Assembly (NCBI GenBank): GCA_029582165.1
Contig: CM055871.1
Location: 4,223,501 to 4,287,500 of the forward strand
Source of the DNA: Portulaca oleracea
Taxonomy: Eukaryota > Streptophyta > Magnoliopsida > Caryophyllales > Portulacaceae
Direction: 5' to 3'
DNA length: 64,000 nucleotides
In this document: piece by piece, positions 11,000 to 23,734 of the stretch
How the letters are laid out: each line of letters opens with the position of its first letter
Numbering within the stretch: the first letter of the stretch is position 1
The notes under the pieces: model-generated
The model's input: the letters and a program-made list of their open reading frames with translations, nothing else
Databases searched by the model: none
What the model was told of the DNA's origin: nothing
Translations under genes and position numbers: made by a program

Positions 11000-11030
11000 C
11001 ACACACATACAGAGCCCGTTGCGCGTTGTT
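9703..11030. other. AT-rich spacer with simple repeats
   Basis: No gene seen. It contains a TG/GT and poly-G patch at 10150-10225, and a large TA tract at 10929-10988 followed by (CA)n at 10990-11008. The small open frames here are translated microsatellites. Confidence 0.7.
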
Positions 11031-11039
11031 TTTTATTTT

Positions 11040-13716
11040 TACCGGTCTAGGGAGAAGGTCTCTTCATAGTCAATACCAAGAATTTGAGTGAAACATTTTG
11101 CCAACAATCGTGCTTTGTAAGCACTAGGTTAACCATCCATGTCCGTCTTCACTTTGAAAACCCACTTGTTTCTGATGGTTCTAGTGCCTTCAGGCAAGTC
11201 AACCAAGGTCCAAGGAGTCTATTTTGGATTTTATGGGCTCGAGCCATTTCTTGGAATCTAGGCTTGCTAAAGCTTGTTTGTAGGTTTCAGGCTCATTATA
11301 CTCCATAAGGAATATATTGATTTCCGATGTCATGAGATAACCGTATTTCTCGGGAAGGCGAATGGTCCTACTGGACCTACAAAGGGGTATGTCCACATTC
11401 CCTACTTCTTCATCTACCTATCCCCCGACTACTTGTGTATCATCCCTTTCCTGCTAAGGATCAGTAGAGGTTGGAATGGAAGTAGCGGTGACGGGGTATG
11501 GGATAAGATTCGAAGTGGTTTGTGGCTCTTGAACTTCAACAAGTTTAATTTCTCTCCCACTCTTTCTCTTAGAGACAAATTCTAAGAAGAAAGCATGTCG
11601 AGACACAAACACTTTGTTCTCAGAACGACTGTAGAAGTAATACCCTTCGGTTTCCTTAGGATAGCCCACAAAGAAAACCTTTTCAGATTTGGGTGCAAGC
11701 TTGTTGTTAGATAAAACCTTAACATAAGCTTCACAACCCTAAATCTTTAGAAAAGACAGACTGGGACTTTTCCTCTCCATATCTCATATGGTGTCTTTTT
11801 AGTAGCTTTAGTCAGAGTCCTACTTAGAATGAGCGATGTTGTTTTAAGAGCATGCCCCCAAAAGTTAATTGGTAATTCTGACTCTGCCATCATTGATCGC
11901 ACCATATCTAATAGGGTGCGATTTCTCCTTTCGGATACACCATTGTATTGTGGGGTTCCCGGAGGAGATAGTTATGATACAATCCCACATCCGTTTAGAT
12001 GGTTAATGAATTCTTGGCTCAAATATTCTCCACCTCGATCTGATCGAAGAGTTTTGGTTGTTTTGTCAAGTTGGTTTTTTACTTCATTTTGGAATTCTTT
12101 GAACTTTTCAAAAGATTCAGATTTATGAGGCATTAGGTAGATATACCCATATCTACTAAAATCATCCAAGAAGGTAATGAAATAGTAAAATCCTCCTTTG
12201 GCAATGGTACTCATGGGTCTGCATACATCGGTATGAGCCTTAATAAGTCATTAGCTCATTCATCAGTTCCATTAAAAGGTGATTTAGTCATTTTTCCCAT
12301 CAGACACGCTTCATAGACTTCAAACTTTTCGAAGTTTAGATTTTCCAGAATTCCTGTACTTTGGAGTTTCTGAATGCGTTTCTGATTAATATGACCCATC
12401 CTACAATGCCAAAGGTATGTTTCATTTGAGTCTTTAGTTTTAGTCTTTTTCGATTCGATGTGACAGACTTGTTTGTCTAAATCCAATATGTAGAGACCAT
12501 TCATACGAATGCCAGCACCATAAAAGATCTCATTCTTTGTAAATGAAAAACGACCATTCATTATATTAAAAGAATAATTAATCTTCAATCTCAAGTACAA
12601 CTACTAAAATTTAATTATGACTAATAGCGAGAACAAAATAACAATTATTTAGTTCTAACATAAGCCCTAAGGATAAACTATAAGTTCCTACGTAGACAGC
12701 CGCAACTCTTTGCCCATTTCCTGTGCGTAGGTTTACTTCATTTTTGCTGACTTGTCTACTTCTACTTAGGCCCTGTACATTTTCACACATGTGAGCTTCA
12801 CAACCAGTATCTAATACCCATAAAGTAGAAACAGTAAGATCGATATCAATCACATCTGTACTTGACTTGACGACCTTTCCAGTCTTCAGATCATCCAAGT
12901 AGGTAGGGCAGTTTCTTTTCCACTGTCCTTTACCTTTAAATAAAAGCACTCTTCATCTGGCAAAGGTTCTGCTTTATGTTTGGCTGGAACAATAGTTTTG
13001 TTCTTGCCTTTCTTTTTTGCAGGTTCCTTCTTGCTCTTAATAGCCTTCTTGAACTTGCTCTTCCCCTTACTGACCACGAGGACATTCGAGTTAGTCTTGT
13101 AGGCTATCTTAATGTCCCTCTCCGTTGTGACCAACATCACATGAAAGTCTATTAAAGACTTCTTATGCCCCTGCATGTTGTAGTTCAGCTTGAAGGTGTT
13201 GAACCCTTCATGTAGTGAGCTAGAAGAATGCCAGTAGCTAATTTTGGTGTGTAGGAGAACCCTAGCCTCTCCATGGACTCAAAAAGACCAATCATCTTCA
13301 GTACATAGAGCCCAACGGGCTTGCCAATCTCAAGACGAGTGCGAAAAATTGGCTTATTGTTCTCACATCTCTCAATTCGAGCATGTTCTTGAAACATGCT
13401 TTTCAGTTGAGTGATTATTTCATGTGCCTTCTTATTCTCAAATTACCTTTGGAGCTCAGGAGTCATATTGGCCAAAGAAAGAAACAACTGACTTGGACAT
13501 CGTCATCGAAATGATGCTGCCATTTGTCTTTTTCATCTTGAGTCACATTTTCTTTGGGCTTGTTCTTCAAGGCTCTCTCTAGAACATATTCTTTCTGCTC
13601 TGCCCTGAGGACAATCCTCAGGTTTCAATGCCAATCAAGGAAATTGGCCCCGTCGAGTTTCTCTTTGCCCAAATTAAAGAGAACATAGGTTAACTGTGTT
13701 GTTGTTGGTGTGTGCA
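11040..13716 (-). pseudogene. Copia gag-pol remnant (gag, protease, integrase, partial RT)
   Basis: Minus-strand pieces in order: gag remnants 13716-12890 (Lys-rich linker near 13090-12990); protease core LWVLDTGCEAHMC near 12840-12790, where DTG replaces the usual DSG; GAG-pre-integrase motif LWHCRMGHINQKRI near 12420-12380; integrase core with FLDDFSRYGYIYL and LRSDRGGEYLSQEF at 12214-11972; a later integrase piece with GYPKETEGYYFYS near 11669; and the N-terminal reverse transcriptase with KWVFKVK and DYEETFS ending near 11040. The pieces occupy different frames with several stops. The catalytic YVDD region and RNase H are absent. Confidence 0.85.
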
Positions 13717-14625
13717 TTAAACATCTTTGATTCTAACAAGACATAAAGGTTCAATTTTAGTTATTATTCATCAAAGAAATTAAACTAATTTTAACTTCAA
13801 ATAAAAACACTTTATCAACTCTCACTAAGTGTTTTAATTAACCAAGACCAACAAGACTCATAGGCTCAAGTGGACTTTGGCCCAACAAAACTCGAGCCCA
13901 TGTCACCTTTGGTGGATCATCTTTTGATCGATCATTCAAAATGACTCTTGGAAAGAAATTTGCATCGAATACAATATTTCTCTTCCTCGACTCTTAGCCC
14001 GAAACTGTTTTGATAACTAATTTGAATCGACCTATCTCCCACCCTACTTATTAGTGACAGACAAATAATTCGCTTTAGCGATATTATTCTCCATCTAAGT
14101 GGTGTTTCGATAGGTTGAGCAATAATTCAATTTTGAGAGTAGGTTTTATTATCATAAGCATGCAATTCTAGGTGAACTCTTTCGAAAAGCATAAAAGACA
14201 TAATAAAACAACATGCTATAACGAATTTAAAGCATAAAATAAAACCTCTAGTATAACCACCTAGACTTAATCAAACTAATTTAACTAAGTCTTGACAGTC
14301 TTCAAGAATTTCTTCTTGAATTTGGCAACTTCCTCGGATACGGCTCCCCTCGGATCAACACCTCCATTGCGCTTGGGCTCCCACTCGACTTGATGTCTCC
14401 AAGTACAACAAATTTACAAAGTAGACCTCTCCAAATTTACAAAGTACAACAAATAAACTTAATTTAAATTTAAATTTAAATAACTCAATGACGGCACGCT
14501 GGTGGTATTTCACCAAACCCGGTACGCAGACCGGTAAAAACCATATATGGCCATACTAGAAGCACATGCAAAAATGCAATATTGCAATAATTATATCAAA
14601 TATAACACATGCTTTAAATAACAAA

Positions 14626-16016
14626 CTAGTATTTGTACCCATGCAATGCATGGGTTAGTTTGTCTTATTGGTCGGTTTTTATTTTTCTTAATTTAAAGTT
14701 TATTTCCCTTTTCAATTTGTTGTTTGATTGAATGAACGATACGAAATTTACAAAAAGGTTTTCATTTTTTATTTGGTCAAATACATCTTAAATATATTCA
14801 GTAAACAAAAAGTTTTTGTACTAAAACATATTTTAATATCCATGATCTAAAATAGAAAATCATATGTAATTGAGTTTCTTCCACTGAATTGTAGTTTTCA
14901 TTTTATTGTGTTGTGCTTGATGTTCGTCATTATTGTTGTCCTCCTGAGTATTGTTGTTTTTTCTTGCTATTGTGTCAAATATTACCATTTTGATGATTGT
15001 ACTATAATAAAGTGATTATTATATCATAAACCTTTTCTTCATATTAATATAGATGAATTTTTTTTGAGGGAGTACAGATGGATATATTAATCTGCATACA
15101 TCATGATATTTAAGTATGCCACAAATAGTAATTTAAGGTATTTCTCATTCTCAAAATAAGCATTGAATTGGTACAATTGATAAAGGTAAATAACATGAGT
15201 TTTGATAAACATAAATTTGATATTTTTGAGTATTATATTTTATTAAAGTTAATACATAGGTAACCTAGTAGATGGAAATGATATGTTTATAACTTTTACA
15301 ATAGATCGATTTATTTTTGAGAGTTTCTTCTATTGTATGTTGATTTTGGGCTTGAAAATGAAGATTATAAGATGTAAAATTGCCTAGGTTCTCCTATGCC
15401 AGTATTAAAATTTAAGCGTAATGTTTCATAGGGATATATGAAAATATACTGTTAATATTAAAAATTACGAATGAGGTAGACGATGAAACTAAAATTGAGT
15501 GCATTAACTTACATAAAACAAAAAATTATTTATGAAATTTGTGTGTATTTTTGAACATTGGAGTTATTTATTTTATTATTTATTATTTGTTTTTTGTTAT
15601 TTATTATTATAATAAAAATGTCCTTGACGTTTGAGTTTGAGTTTTGAGTTTTGACTTTTGACTATTGTTTGCTCTTGTTATTTGCAGTCAGTGGGTAGTG
15701 GCAGTCCGTAGGTCACCAACTACTATAATTTTAATGTAAGTTTGGACTGTTGCTGATATTAGTATTCTGCGAGACATTTCAGAGATTTAATACCTTGGGT
15801 TTCCATTACTACTTAATATTGTACCAGTTACGGTAGCTTTTGGGTGTCTTTTTAATTATTATTTATGTGAAAAGGAAAAAAACCGATGGAGGTTATAGTT
15901 ATCGAACAATAATGATGTATGATAATTGAATTTTTAATAAAATTTTTCTTTTTTTTATATGCGTGACACGTGGCGACTTTTTGTTTGTTTTGTTTTGTTT
16001 TAATATATTTAATAGA
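14626..16016 (-). mobile_element. Non-autonomous Helitron
   Basis: On the minus strand it begins TCTATTAAATATATTAAAAC at 16016, with the typical GCCACGTGTCACGC block shortly after. It ends CTAG at 14629-14626, preceded by a hairpin with 8-bp arms ACCCATGC/GCATGGGT seven bases before the CTAG. It is inserted between A and T (minus-strand A before TC, T after CTAG), without target duplication, as Helitrons do. Length is 1391 bp. No Rep/helicase ORF, and no captured gene fragment that I can recognise. It lies inside the leader of the Copia element and is therefore younger than it. Confidence 0.85.
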
Positions 16017-17202
16017 TTATAAAAGCATATTTAATTGCAATATAATACGTATAAGAAAACAAATACTAAATAAAGTTTCCTAAACAGTTTGCATGATTGA
16101 CAAAATTAACAAAATTTCAAATTTTATCTTAGTTACCTAAACAGATTTAGGATTTCATAAAATATCTTTACACACAAGTTACTCAATTTTTTAAAATCAA
16201 GAGATCTAAAAGATACTATATCTTTTTAAATATTGCAAGTTTCATAAACTTTACAAATTATTATTTTGTAATTTTTAATATTAATTCTAAACCCTAAAAT
16301 AGCATGAAATTATCATCACTGTTGGCAACACGGTTAGTGTTGACTCAACACGGTCCGTGTTGCTTCCTAGTGACGGTTATTTCGTGCATGAAAAACTTAA
16401 ATAAAATATCAAAACTTATCAAATTTAAAATTCTCATATCATAGTTTTATTTAATAACCTACTATGAAATTTTCCAGAATTTTATCAATTTTCATAAACT
16501 TGTAAAATTTTAGGGAACTAAACATTTTTAATTCTTCATTTAATTGGAAAATAAAAGAGAACAATCCAATAAGTTCAACAATAAAATTTTAGAATTTTCT
16601 CATGCAGTAGAGTCACCCAATATGCTACTGTAAAATTTTCTGAAATTTATCAAATTTATCCAATTTAAAAAAATCAGAAGAGTAAACATGTATACTCCGT
16701 CGCAGATATGAAAATTTAAGGAAAAGTAATTTAACGATTTTGAAAATTCAAGAAAAATTTGTCCCAAAAAGTATGGTCACCTAGTGACCTACTGTAAAAT
16801 TTTCAGAAGTTTTAAAAATTTCTATAAATTTATAAAATTCAGAGAAGTAACCGAATTTATTTCTCGTTAGATCTGAAAAACTCAATTAAAAAATCTATTT
16901 CAACTGGGAAAAATCTACAAAAATTATGGAGAGTCCATAACACTTCCAGACACCTCCAGTAATTTTCGTGGAATTTTTCAAATTCGTTTGATTTATTTTG
17001 ATTTTTCATTAAATTTACTGTAAATAATCTAAATCAGAAAATAATTCTACAAAATCCTATTTTGTGAATTAGACTTATTTCATGTATTTTCTATTGTTTA
17101 ATAACATTAAACATGATTGTTTCTAAGATAATCTAAATTATATCAAGTTCGTGCTAATTTTAACAATTAAACAAGCATAAACTGACTAATTGAAGACAAT
17201 AA

Positions 17203-17204
17203 GA

Positions 17205-17250
<46 letters not shown>
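17203..17250. repeat. (AAT)n microsatellite
   Basis: About 16 AAT units in the Copia leader. Confidence 0.95.
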
Positions 17251-17252
<2 letters not shown>

Positions 17253-17443
17253 GCATGAAATTTTTCAAAAAAAAATCAGATTTAATATTTCGAGCGACAA
17301 AGACTAAAACTTTCATAAAGTTTCAAAATTTAGGCATTAAATCTACTCTAGCAAATTCATAAAACAATTCAACAGTTGAAAAAATTTATTTATGAATTAA
17401 GGTATAAGACTTTAGCATGCAATTGGTGGCTTTGATACCACCA

Positions 17444-18320
17444 TTAGGTTTCAGGTGAACTATTTCCTAAACAGATACAAATTAATTGGAGGAAGATTCA
17501 TAACGATTATAAAACAATTAATTACCAAAGAAAGAAACAATTGCAAAGGCCTTAGTAATTATACCTGATAACTAATCCGACTAATGCAGAGGTTGACCTT
17601 TGAGATTTCAATGTAAAAATCCTCTACTGTAAGTCCACGCAGCACTCCCGGAACTCGATTGCAAGATCGACCCGATCGAGCAAATCTCAATCTAAGATGT
17701 ATGTGTTTCGGTATAGGTGGTTGTTTCAGGAAACAATAACTGCAAACTAAGAGATAGAGGAACTCGGGAAATCACCCTGGTATCTCTCTAAGAGTCTCAA
17801 GCAGTTGATGATTAATTAATCTCTCAGAGAGACTCCCTTTTATAGGGTTCAGATAGCTTGGGAAAGGGTAATTAGAAACCCTAATGACCGACTTACGCAA
17901 CGGCGCATTCTAAGGCCCAACACGATCCGTGTTTTAGCAACACGGTCCGTGTTGGCTTCCAGAATGTCCCTTAAGTCGGCTACAGTCATCACGGTCTGTG
18001 GCAAACCACCACGATTCGTGGTGACACCAACACGGACCGTGTTGGATCACCACGGTCTGTGGGGAGTCCAATTTGGTTTGTGTTGGGTTGATTCCTCATA
18101 GGAATTAACTCCCAACATCCCTAACCATAATACGATATTACTTAGGTTACATACATTGTTCCAGGACACTGACTTGTGTGACCCAATAGGACCAAATAAT
18201 ATGGTTGTAATTAAACATATTCAATTACCAATTATAGAGGTCTCTAGCAAGACATATAATCACTATATTATTTTGGTTTAGACTTCATGTATATCGAACG
18301 TTGTCGGGACATTTTCAACA
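17444..18320 (-). repeat. 5' LTR of the decayed Copia element
   Basis: Minus sense starts TGTTGAAAATGTCCCG at 18320. The left boundary is placed by the adjoining PBS-like TGGTATCAAAGCC and is uncertain by a few bases because the canonical CA end has decayed. It contains a TTTTATAGGG-type segment (17837-17848) and six or so short GC-rich near-palindromes between 17919 and 18062, such as AACACGGTCCGTGTT. Confidence 0.6.
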
Positions 18321-19578
18321 CAGGGAAGTTCAATTTCAAATGCCTCATGTTACCCCTCCCTTGACAAAAACATACAGATTATTGTTGTAGTTGTTATAAA
18401 GGTTTCCTTGTCGATTAGATCGTTTTCATTGGAAATTTTTACTTCATACCTTCCTTCCCAAGTTTCATGTTCGATCCAATAGTTGAGTTACAAATGGGAT
18501 TTTATGCAGGCATGCTCGACATTGCAAGAGGATGCTTACATTAATGGAATGGCTTATGATGATGTTTTATGATAGTACAAGAATCATTCAGATACAATGA
18601 AGAATAACCCTATGTATGCATGTGATTTTCCATTTGAATCAAAGTTCAATCCATCATTCCCTTTTCCCATCTATATGACCTACTAGAATCAAGGCATTAA
18701 TTCTATCCCCCCCCCCCCCCCCAAAAAAAAAAAAGAAAAAAGAATCAAGGCATTAAGTGAACCTTCAAGGGTAACACTTGGAGACCTCAATTGTAATTGC
18801 CGATTTAGATAGAAATATGATTTTCGTTGATGATATTAATTCCATTTGGATTGGAGGAATGAAACATAAAGATGTAGTGTAAAAGTGTACGCTCACTAGA
18901 AACATGATGATATTACTGTAATCTTTGGTTCATATTAAATTAATACCGAAAGACATTTTCCAACAAACCATAAAAATATCAATTTCATTTGATATGCTTT
19001 ATTTCTAACTGCATTATTTAATGCAATTTAGGACTTGTCGGCGTGTTATCTATGTTTAGGACTCATCCAAACTCCCATAACCTTGATTCCAATACCATTG
19101 GATCCTCACTAAAGACACATAAGTCTAATTAGAATGTGAAAGTGTCTGTAATTAAATGACATTTTCAGCATAGCTACAAATTAGACAACCAAGTAGCTAG
19201 CTGAGTTCATCTGGATGATCTTCCGTGAGCCTGCTTGCTAGACTGCATGACTATCTACAATGTTCTAGACTCTAGTTTATTAAAAGATTGATAAAACCAG
19301 CAGATGTCTAATTGTACAAGATGTCCTCAGATTAGTGTCTAGTTTAAATTGTGTAATCAATCAATCTTATTTTTAAAAAAAAACAAAGACAAAAAAAAAA
19401 ACTATAACTAGCCCCCTATCAATCTAACCAACCATCCATAAATTTTGTCAATTTTGAAAATAGATTATCTTAACTTCATAACTTCTAATTAGTCATTGTT
19501 ATCATTCCACATATTGAAGAAATTCATGGTAGATCAAATGGTTTTATAGGGCTTTGTGTTGAAAAATCTTGCTCTAGG
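18321..19578. other. Spacer downstream of the WAT1-like gene
   Basis: No gene recognised. A homopolymer junction of about 18 C then 12 A lies at 18705-18734. Short conserved-looking reading pieces near 18515-18590 (QEDAYINGMAYDD) are too short and interrupted to assign. The 3' UTR of the WAT1-like gene should lie at the right-hand end. Confidence 0.5.
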
Positions 19579-22500
19579 CTACTGTGTTTCTTCGATTTTA
19601 TCAATTTCTTCAGTTTCTTCACCCTCGGGCCCGATAACAACTGGTTCTTCCCCCTCATGGCCAACAACAATTGCTCCTTCCACCTTAGGTCCAACAGTTG
19701 CTGGTTCTTCACCCTCGGGCCCGATAACAACTGGTTCTTCCCCCTCTGGGCCAACAACAACTGCTCCTTCCGCCTCAGGTCCAACAGCTGTTGGTTCTTC
19801 ACCCTCGGGCGCAGGCTCCTGTGGGTGCTCAGCTGAAATGACCGATGGAGCGTCGGTTGTGCCATAGTTAGCCTCGATGTCGTCAGGGCTATCACCTTTC
19901 TTTTTTTTGTCGGTGCCCCAAGTCACCGGGTACACCCCGACGACCACAATAGCCCCTCCAATGATGCTACAAAATAGACAACATCTGGTTGGTTAGAAAT
20001 TCAGTCATTATTTGTTTTACCTTTCAAAAAATAGCAACTTATAAGTGTCGTTTTACCTCCCAAGCATCAGTGGCTCTCTCGACACCAAAGGGCTGAAAAT
20101 TGCCACCGTTATCAACGTAACGGGGCTGAAGATCGACGTGAAGAATGAGCCCTTCTTAGAAATGCACCATGTTCGAAGAACATTAAGCACGCCCGAAGGA
20201 ACTAGGGCCTACCATAAAACAAATTCGGTCGTTAAAAGTAGAAAATTAAATGCCTAAAATGTTTGAAATTGAACGAGCAACTTCCTAGAAACTAGGAGCA
20301 CAACTTTGGAGAATCTAAACAATGTGCAAACCTGAAGCAAATAACTAACACTCCTTGCTTTGGATGATTTTTTTTCAAGTGTTGATTTAAAATCGATGTA
20401 GGATGTGAATTTTTTAGATAACCGAGAGAGTGGTAGGCGTACCTACTCTCTTTCGACTTGTATAGACCACCATATAAAGTCGTAGGATACAGCTCTTGTC
20501 TTATAGGATGAAAACTTATCAAACTCTCTTACCAACTTAAGGACTATTGCAATAACAACCTAAGAGAGGGTGCTTAAGGAGGATGAATTCACATGAATGA
20601 AGCATATGACACTCGTATTTATAATGCAAGGAAGACACTCTTGGATATGGTGGATAGGAATGAAGACTTAATATTATGGATAAGGTAGTTAGGATATCCA
20701 ACCAGCCTTAACTACCCTTATCATTATGGATAATATTATGGAATGAAGACTTAATATTATAGTTGTATGCATTTTTTTTTCAAAAAAAAGGAAGATTACT
20801 TACGCAATAAACTACAATTGCTATTTGTAGTGACTGGTGCAGCTTCCAGTGTTGCCTCTTCCTGTCCATGATGCCTGCGAAGGCAACGGACTGGATAGCG
20901 CTGAAAATAGAAATCAGCGTCGGTACTCGGAGCTCATATGGATATAGATCGACCATGTAGTTCTAGTATTTTTATAAAAAAAAAAAGTTAGATGGTAAAT
21001 TTGTGATACTATTGACGTTAAAAGATTTAAAAGATAATTTGAAAAATTCATACCTGAAGGAGCAACGACGAGGCGGAGCATACACAACTAAGGAAGGCAA
21101 GCACGAATCCCAAAAAGTTATTCTGTTTGTGGGACTCGCTTGCCCTGCTTTCTGCTACTGAATGTACAGGCTGGATGTCCGGGAACAGTGGGCGGCCCAC
21201 TATGAAGTGGAAAGCTCGGCCCTTGTAAAAACTAAGGACCATGGCACCCGCTATGGTGACAATGGTCCCCAGTAGTTTGGCTCGTCCAGACCAGTTGCCG
21301 AATTCCAGCTTTTCCCGCCTATAATAAGAAGGGTGTACATTAATTCTAATTTACAAACCTAATAATTTCACTAGTATAAATAAATAATAACTATACTACT
21401 ATCCATGGTAACATCTTGATGATGTCTCCTTTGCCCTCTCTAAGTCAAGTGTATGTTATATTCATACAAGAAGAGAAGCAAAGGTGGAGCAGAGATATAT
21501 CACAAGAATGTTCCAAGAAATGTTTGATGTCAGAGTACTCATTATTGTGATTCAAGGAAACAAGATAGTAGAAGGCCTGTTGTGTTTTGTGAGAAATGTT
21601 TGAAATGCTTCAGCCTCTTAATAGTCTATTCCTGGTTCCTTACTTTCATATTTTTCAAATACTATTCATACCATTAGTTGTTGTTCTTGCTTATTTTTCA
21701 AAGGACATTCCTTAGTTACATAATGTAGGTTTGAACAACAATGAAATATATGGTGTTTGTCTCAAAGCTAGGCAACATAATCTTCCTTTTAGCAACAACT
21801 CTATATCTACCTCTTCTCCTTTGAGGTTTAATACTTGGGGACTACATTCTGTTAAAAAACCTACTCTAGACATAAGTACTGTTTAATTATTTATTGTGAA
21901 TGATTTTACCAGAGCTACATGGACACATTTGATGACTACAAAAGATCAAGCATTTGCTTTAATTCAGAATTTAATTACCATAGCCAAGACTCAATTTGAT
22001 GCCACTATTAAAAAAATGAGATTTGATAACACTTTGAAACTTTGGAAGATCGTTGTGGTTATACAATTTTTTGCCTCCATTGGTATAGTTCACAAAACTA
22101 GTTGCACTCATAGTTAACAGGACGCTTCTCGGGTTGTTAGTCCTGGAACACGAGTCGCTAACTTTTACACAAATTCAGTCTAGTTTTGACTTCGGAACGC
22201 GTGTTCCCGGAATACAATTCGCAAGCAGCGTATGTAGCGTTCCCGGTAACTATGATTGTACTCAAAAAGCTCGACAAAATGGAGTTGTCGAAGGTAAACA
22301 TAAACATTTGTTAAAGGTCTCTTTTGTTTCAATTTGGTGTTCCTTTAAGATTTTAGTGTAATTGTGTTTTAATGGCTACTTATTTGATCAATCGAATGCC
22401 CTATTGCTTTATTGCAAAATGGAACTCCTTATGAGTTGTTATGCAAGGCTCCTTCTTGATCTTATGATCATCTTAGAACTTTTGGTTGTTTATGTTATAT

Positions 22501-23034
22501 GTCTACCTCTAAGCAAGGCCATCATAAATTTCAGCCAAGAGCAAAGCAGTGCATTTTCTTAGGCTATCCACAAGGTAAAAAAGCTTACAAGCTCTATTCT
22601 ATATTTTCACAAAAGTTTCTTACTCCAAGAGATGCCATCTTCCATGAAGAGTCCTTTCCATATACTTGCATCATTATTCCAAACAACCATTTTCTTGATC
22701 AAACCTCAATATTCTCATCTGATGATACACTTCTGACAATAATTTTCCTGATGAGATTCTATCATTATACATTTGAGAATACAATATATGATTCTGAATG
22801 GAACTAAGAGTCCGTTTGGACCTTGGAAAATAGCATGGAAAAAAATTATTTTGGAAAATGAAAAGCTTTCCTTTATTTGGATTGAAGAAAAATGAATGGA
22901 AAAAAAAATAGTTGGAAAATTGCATGGAAAATTTGGAGTAACAATGAATAAAAAATTTTCCCTTAAAAAATGAAAGGAAAGTTGGGAGAAAAAGTTTGGA
23001 TCAAAACCAATCTTTCTTTTCATCCTCTCCCTAA

Positions 23035-23082
<48 letters not shown>

Positions 23083-23089
23083 ACTCATT

Positions 23090-23122
<33 letters not shown>

Positions 23123-23561
23123 AACTCTCTTCCCTCTTTCTCTTGCGCACTCTTTATTCTTTCTCTTTAAGTCTCTTCTCTTTCTTCTCTTTCTCTCTCT
23201 CTCGCTCTCTCTCTAACTCTCTTCTCTCTCTAAGTCCCTTCTCTCTCTCTCTCTCTTTCTCTCTCTAACTTTCTTCTCTCGCTCTCTCTCTTCTCTCTTC
23301 TCTCTTTCTCTCTTTCTCTCTTTCTCTCTCTCTTAGTATCCTCTCTCTCTCTCTCTCTCTCTCTCTAACTCTCTTCCCTCTTTCTCTCGTGCACTCTCTA
23401 TTCTTTCTCTCTAAGTCTCTTCTCTTTCTTCTCTTTCTCTCTCTCTCGCTCTCTCTCTAACTCTCTTCTCTCTCTCTCTCTCTAACTCTCTTTTCTCTCT
23501 CTCGGTCTCTCTCTCTCTCTAACTCTCTTTTCTCTCTCTATTGCTTGCTCCCTCTCTAACT

Positions 23562-23592
<31 letters not shown>

Positions 23593-23682
23593 TACTGTCT
23601 TGTCTCTCTCTCTCTAACACTCTTCTCTCTCTGTCTGTCTCTCTCTCTCTCTGTCTCTCTATCGCTCTCTCTCTCTAACTCT

Positions 23683-23734
<52 letters not shown>

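Larger units (their letters stand above)
11040..18320 (-). mobile_element. Decayed Copia retrotransposon, 3' truncated, with a Helitron in its leader
   Basis: Read on the minus strand, the order is: LTR (18320-17444), a PBS-like TGGTATCAAAGCC (17432-17444), a long AT-rich leader, gag, protease, integrase and the start of reverse transcriptase, ending abruptly near 11040. The LTR starts TGTTGAAAATGTCCCGACAA, a common Copia LTR start. The leader is interrupted by the Helitron at 14626-16016. No 3' LTR is present, so RNase H and the 3' end were lost, with the break near the TA microsatellite. Many stops and frameshifts make this an old copy. Confidence 0.75.

Noticed and set aside
10043..11091. 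Small ORFs around TA, TG and CA tracts
   Set aside because: Composition follows the microsatellites (Tyr-Ile and Thr-His runs); no protein family recognised.
19556..19867. 103-codon plus-strand ORF rich in Ser, Thr and Pro
   Set aside because: Antisense shadow of the repeat-bearing last exon of the WAT1-like gene.
19524..19895. 123-codon minus-strand ORF with [13 protein letters not shown] repeats
   Set aside because: Shifted-frame reading of the same 90-bp repeats; the in-phase frame is fixed by the splice junction at 19966.
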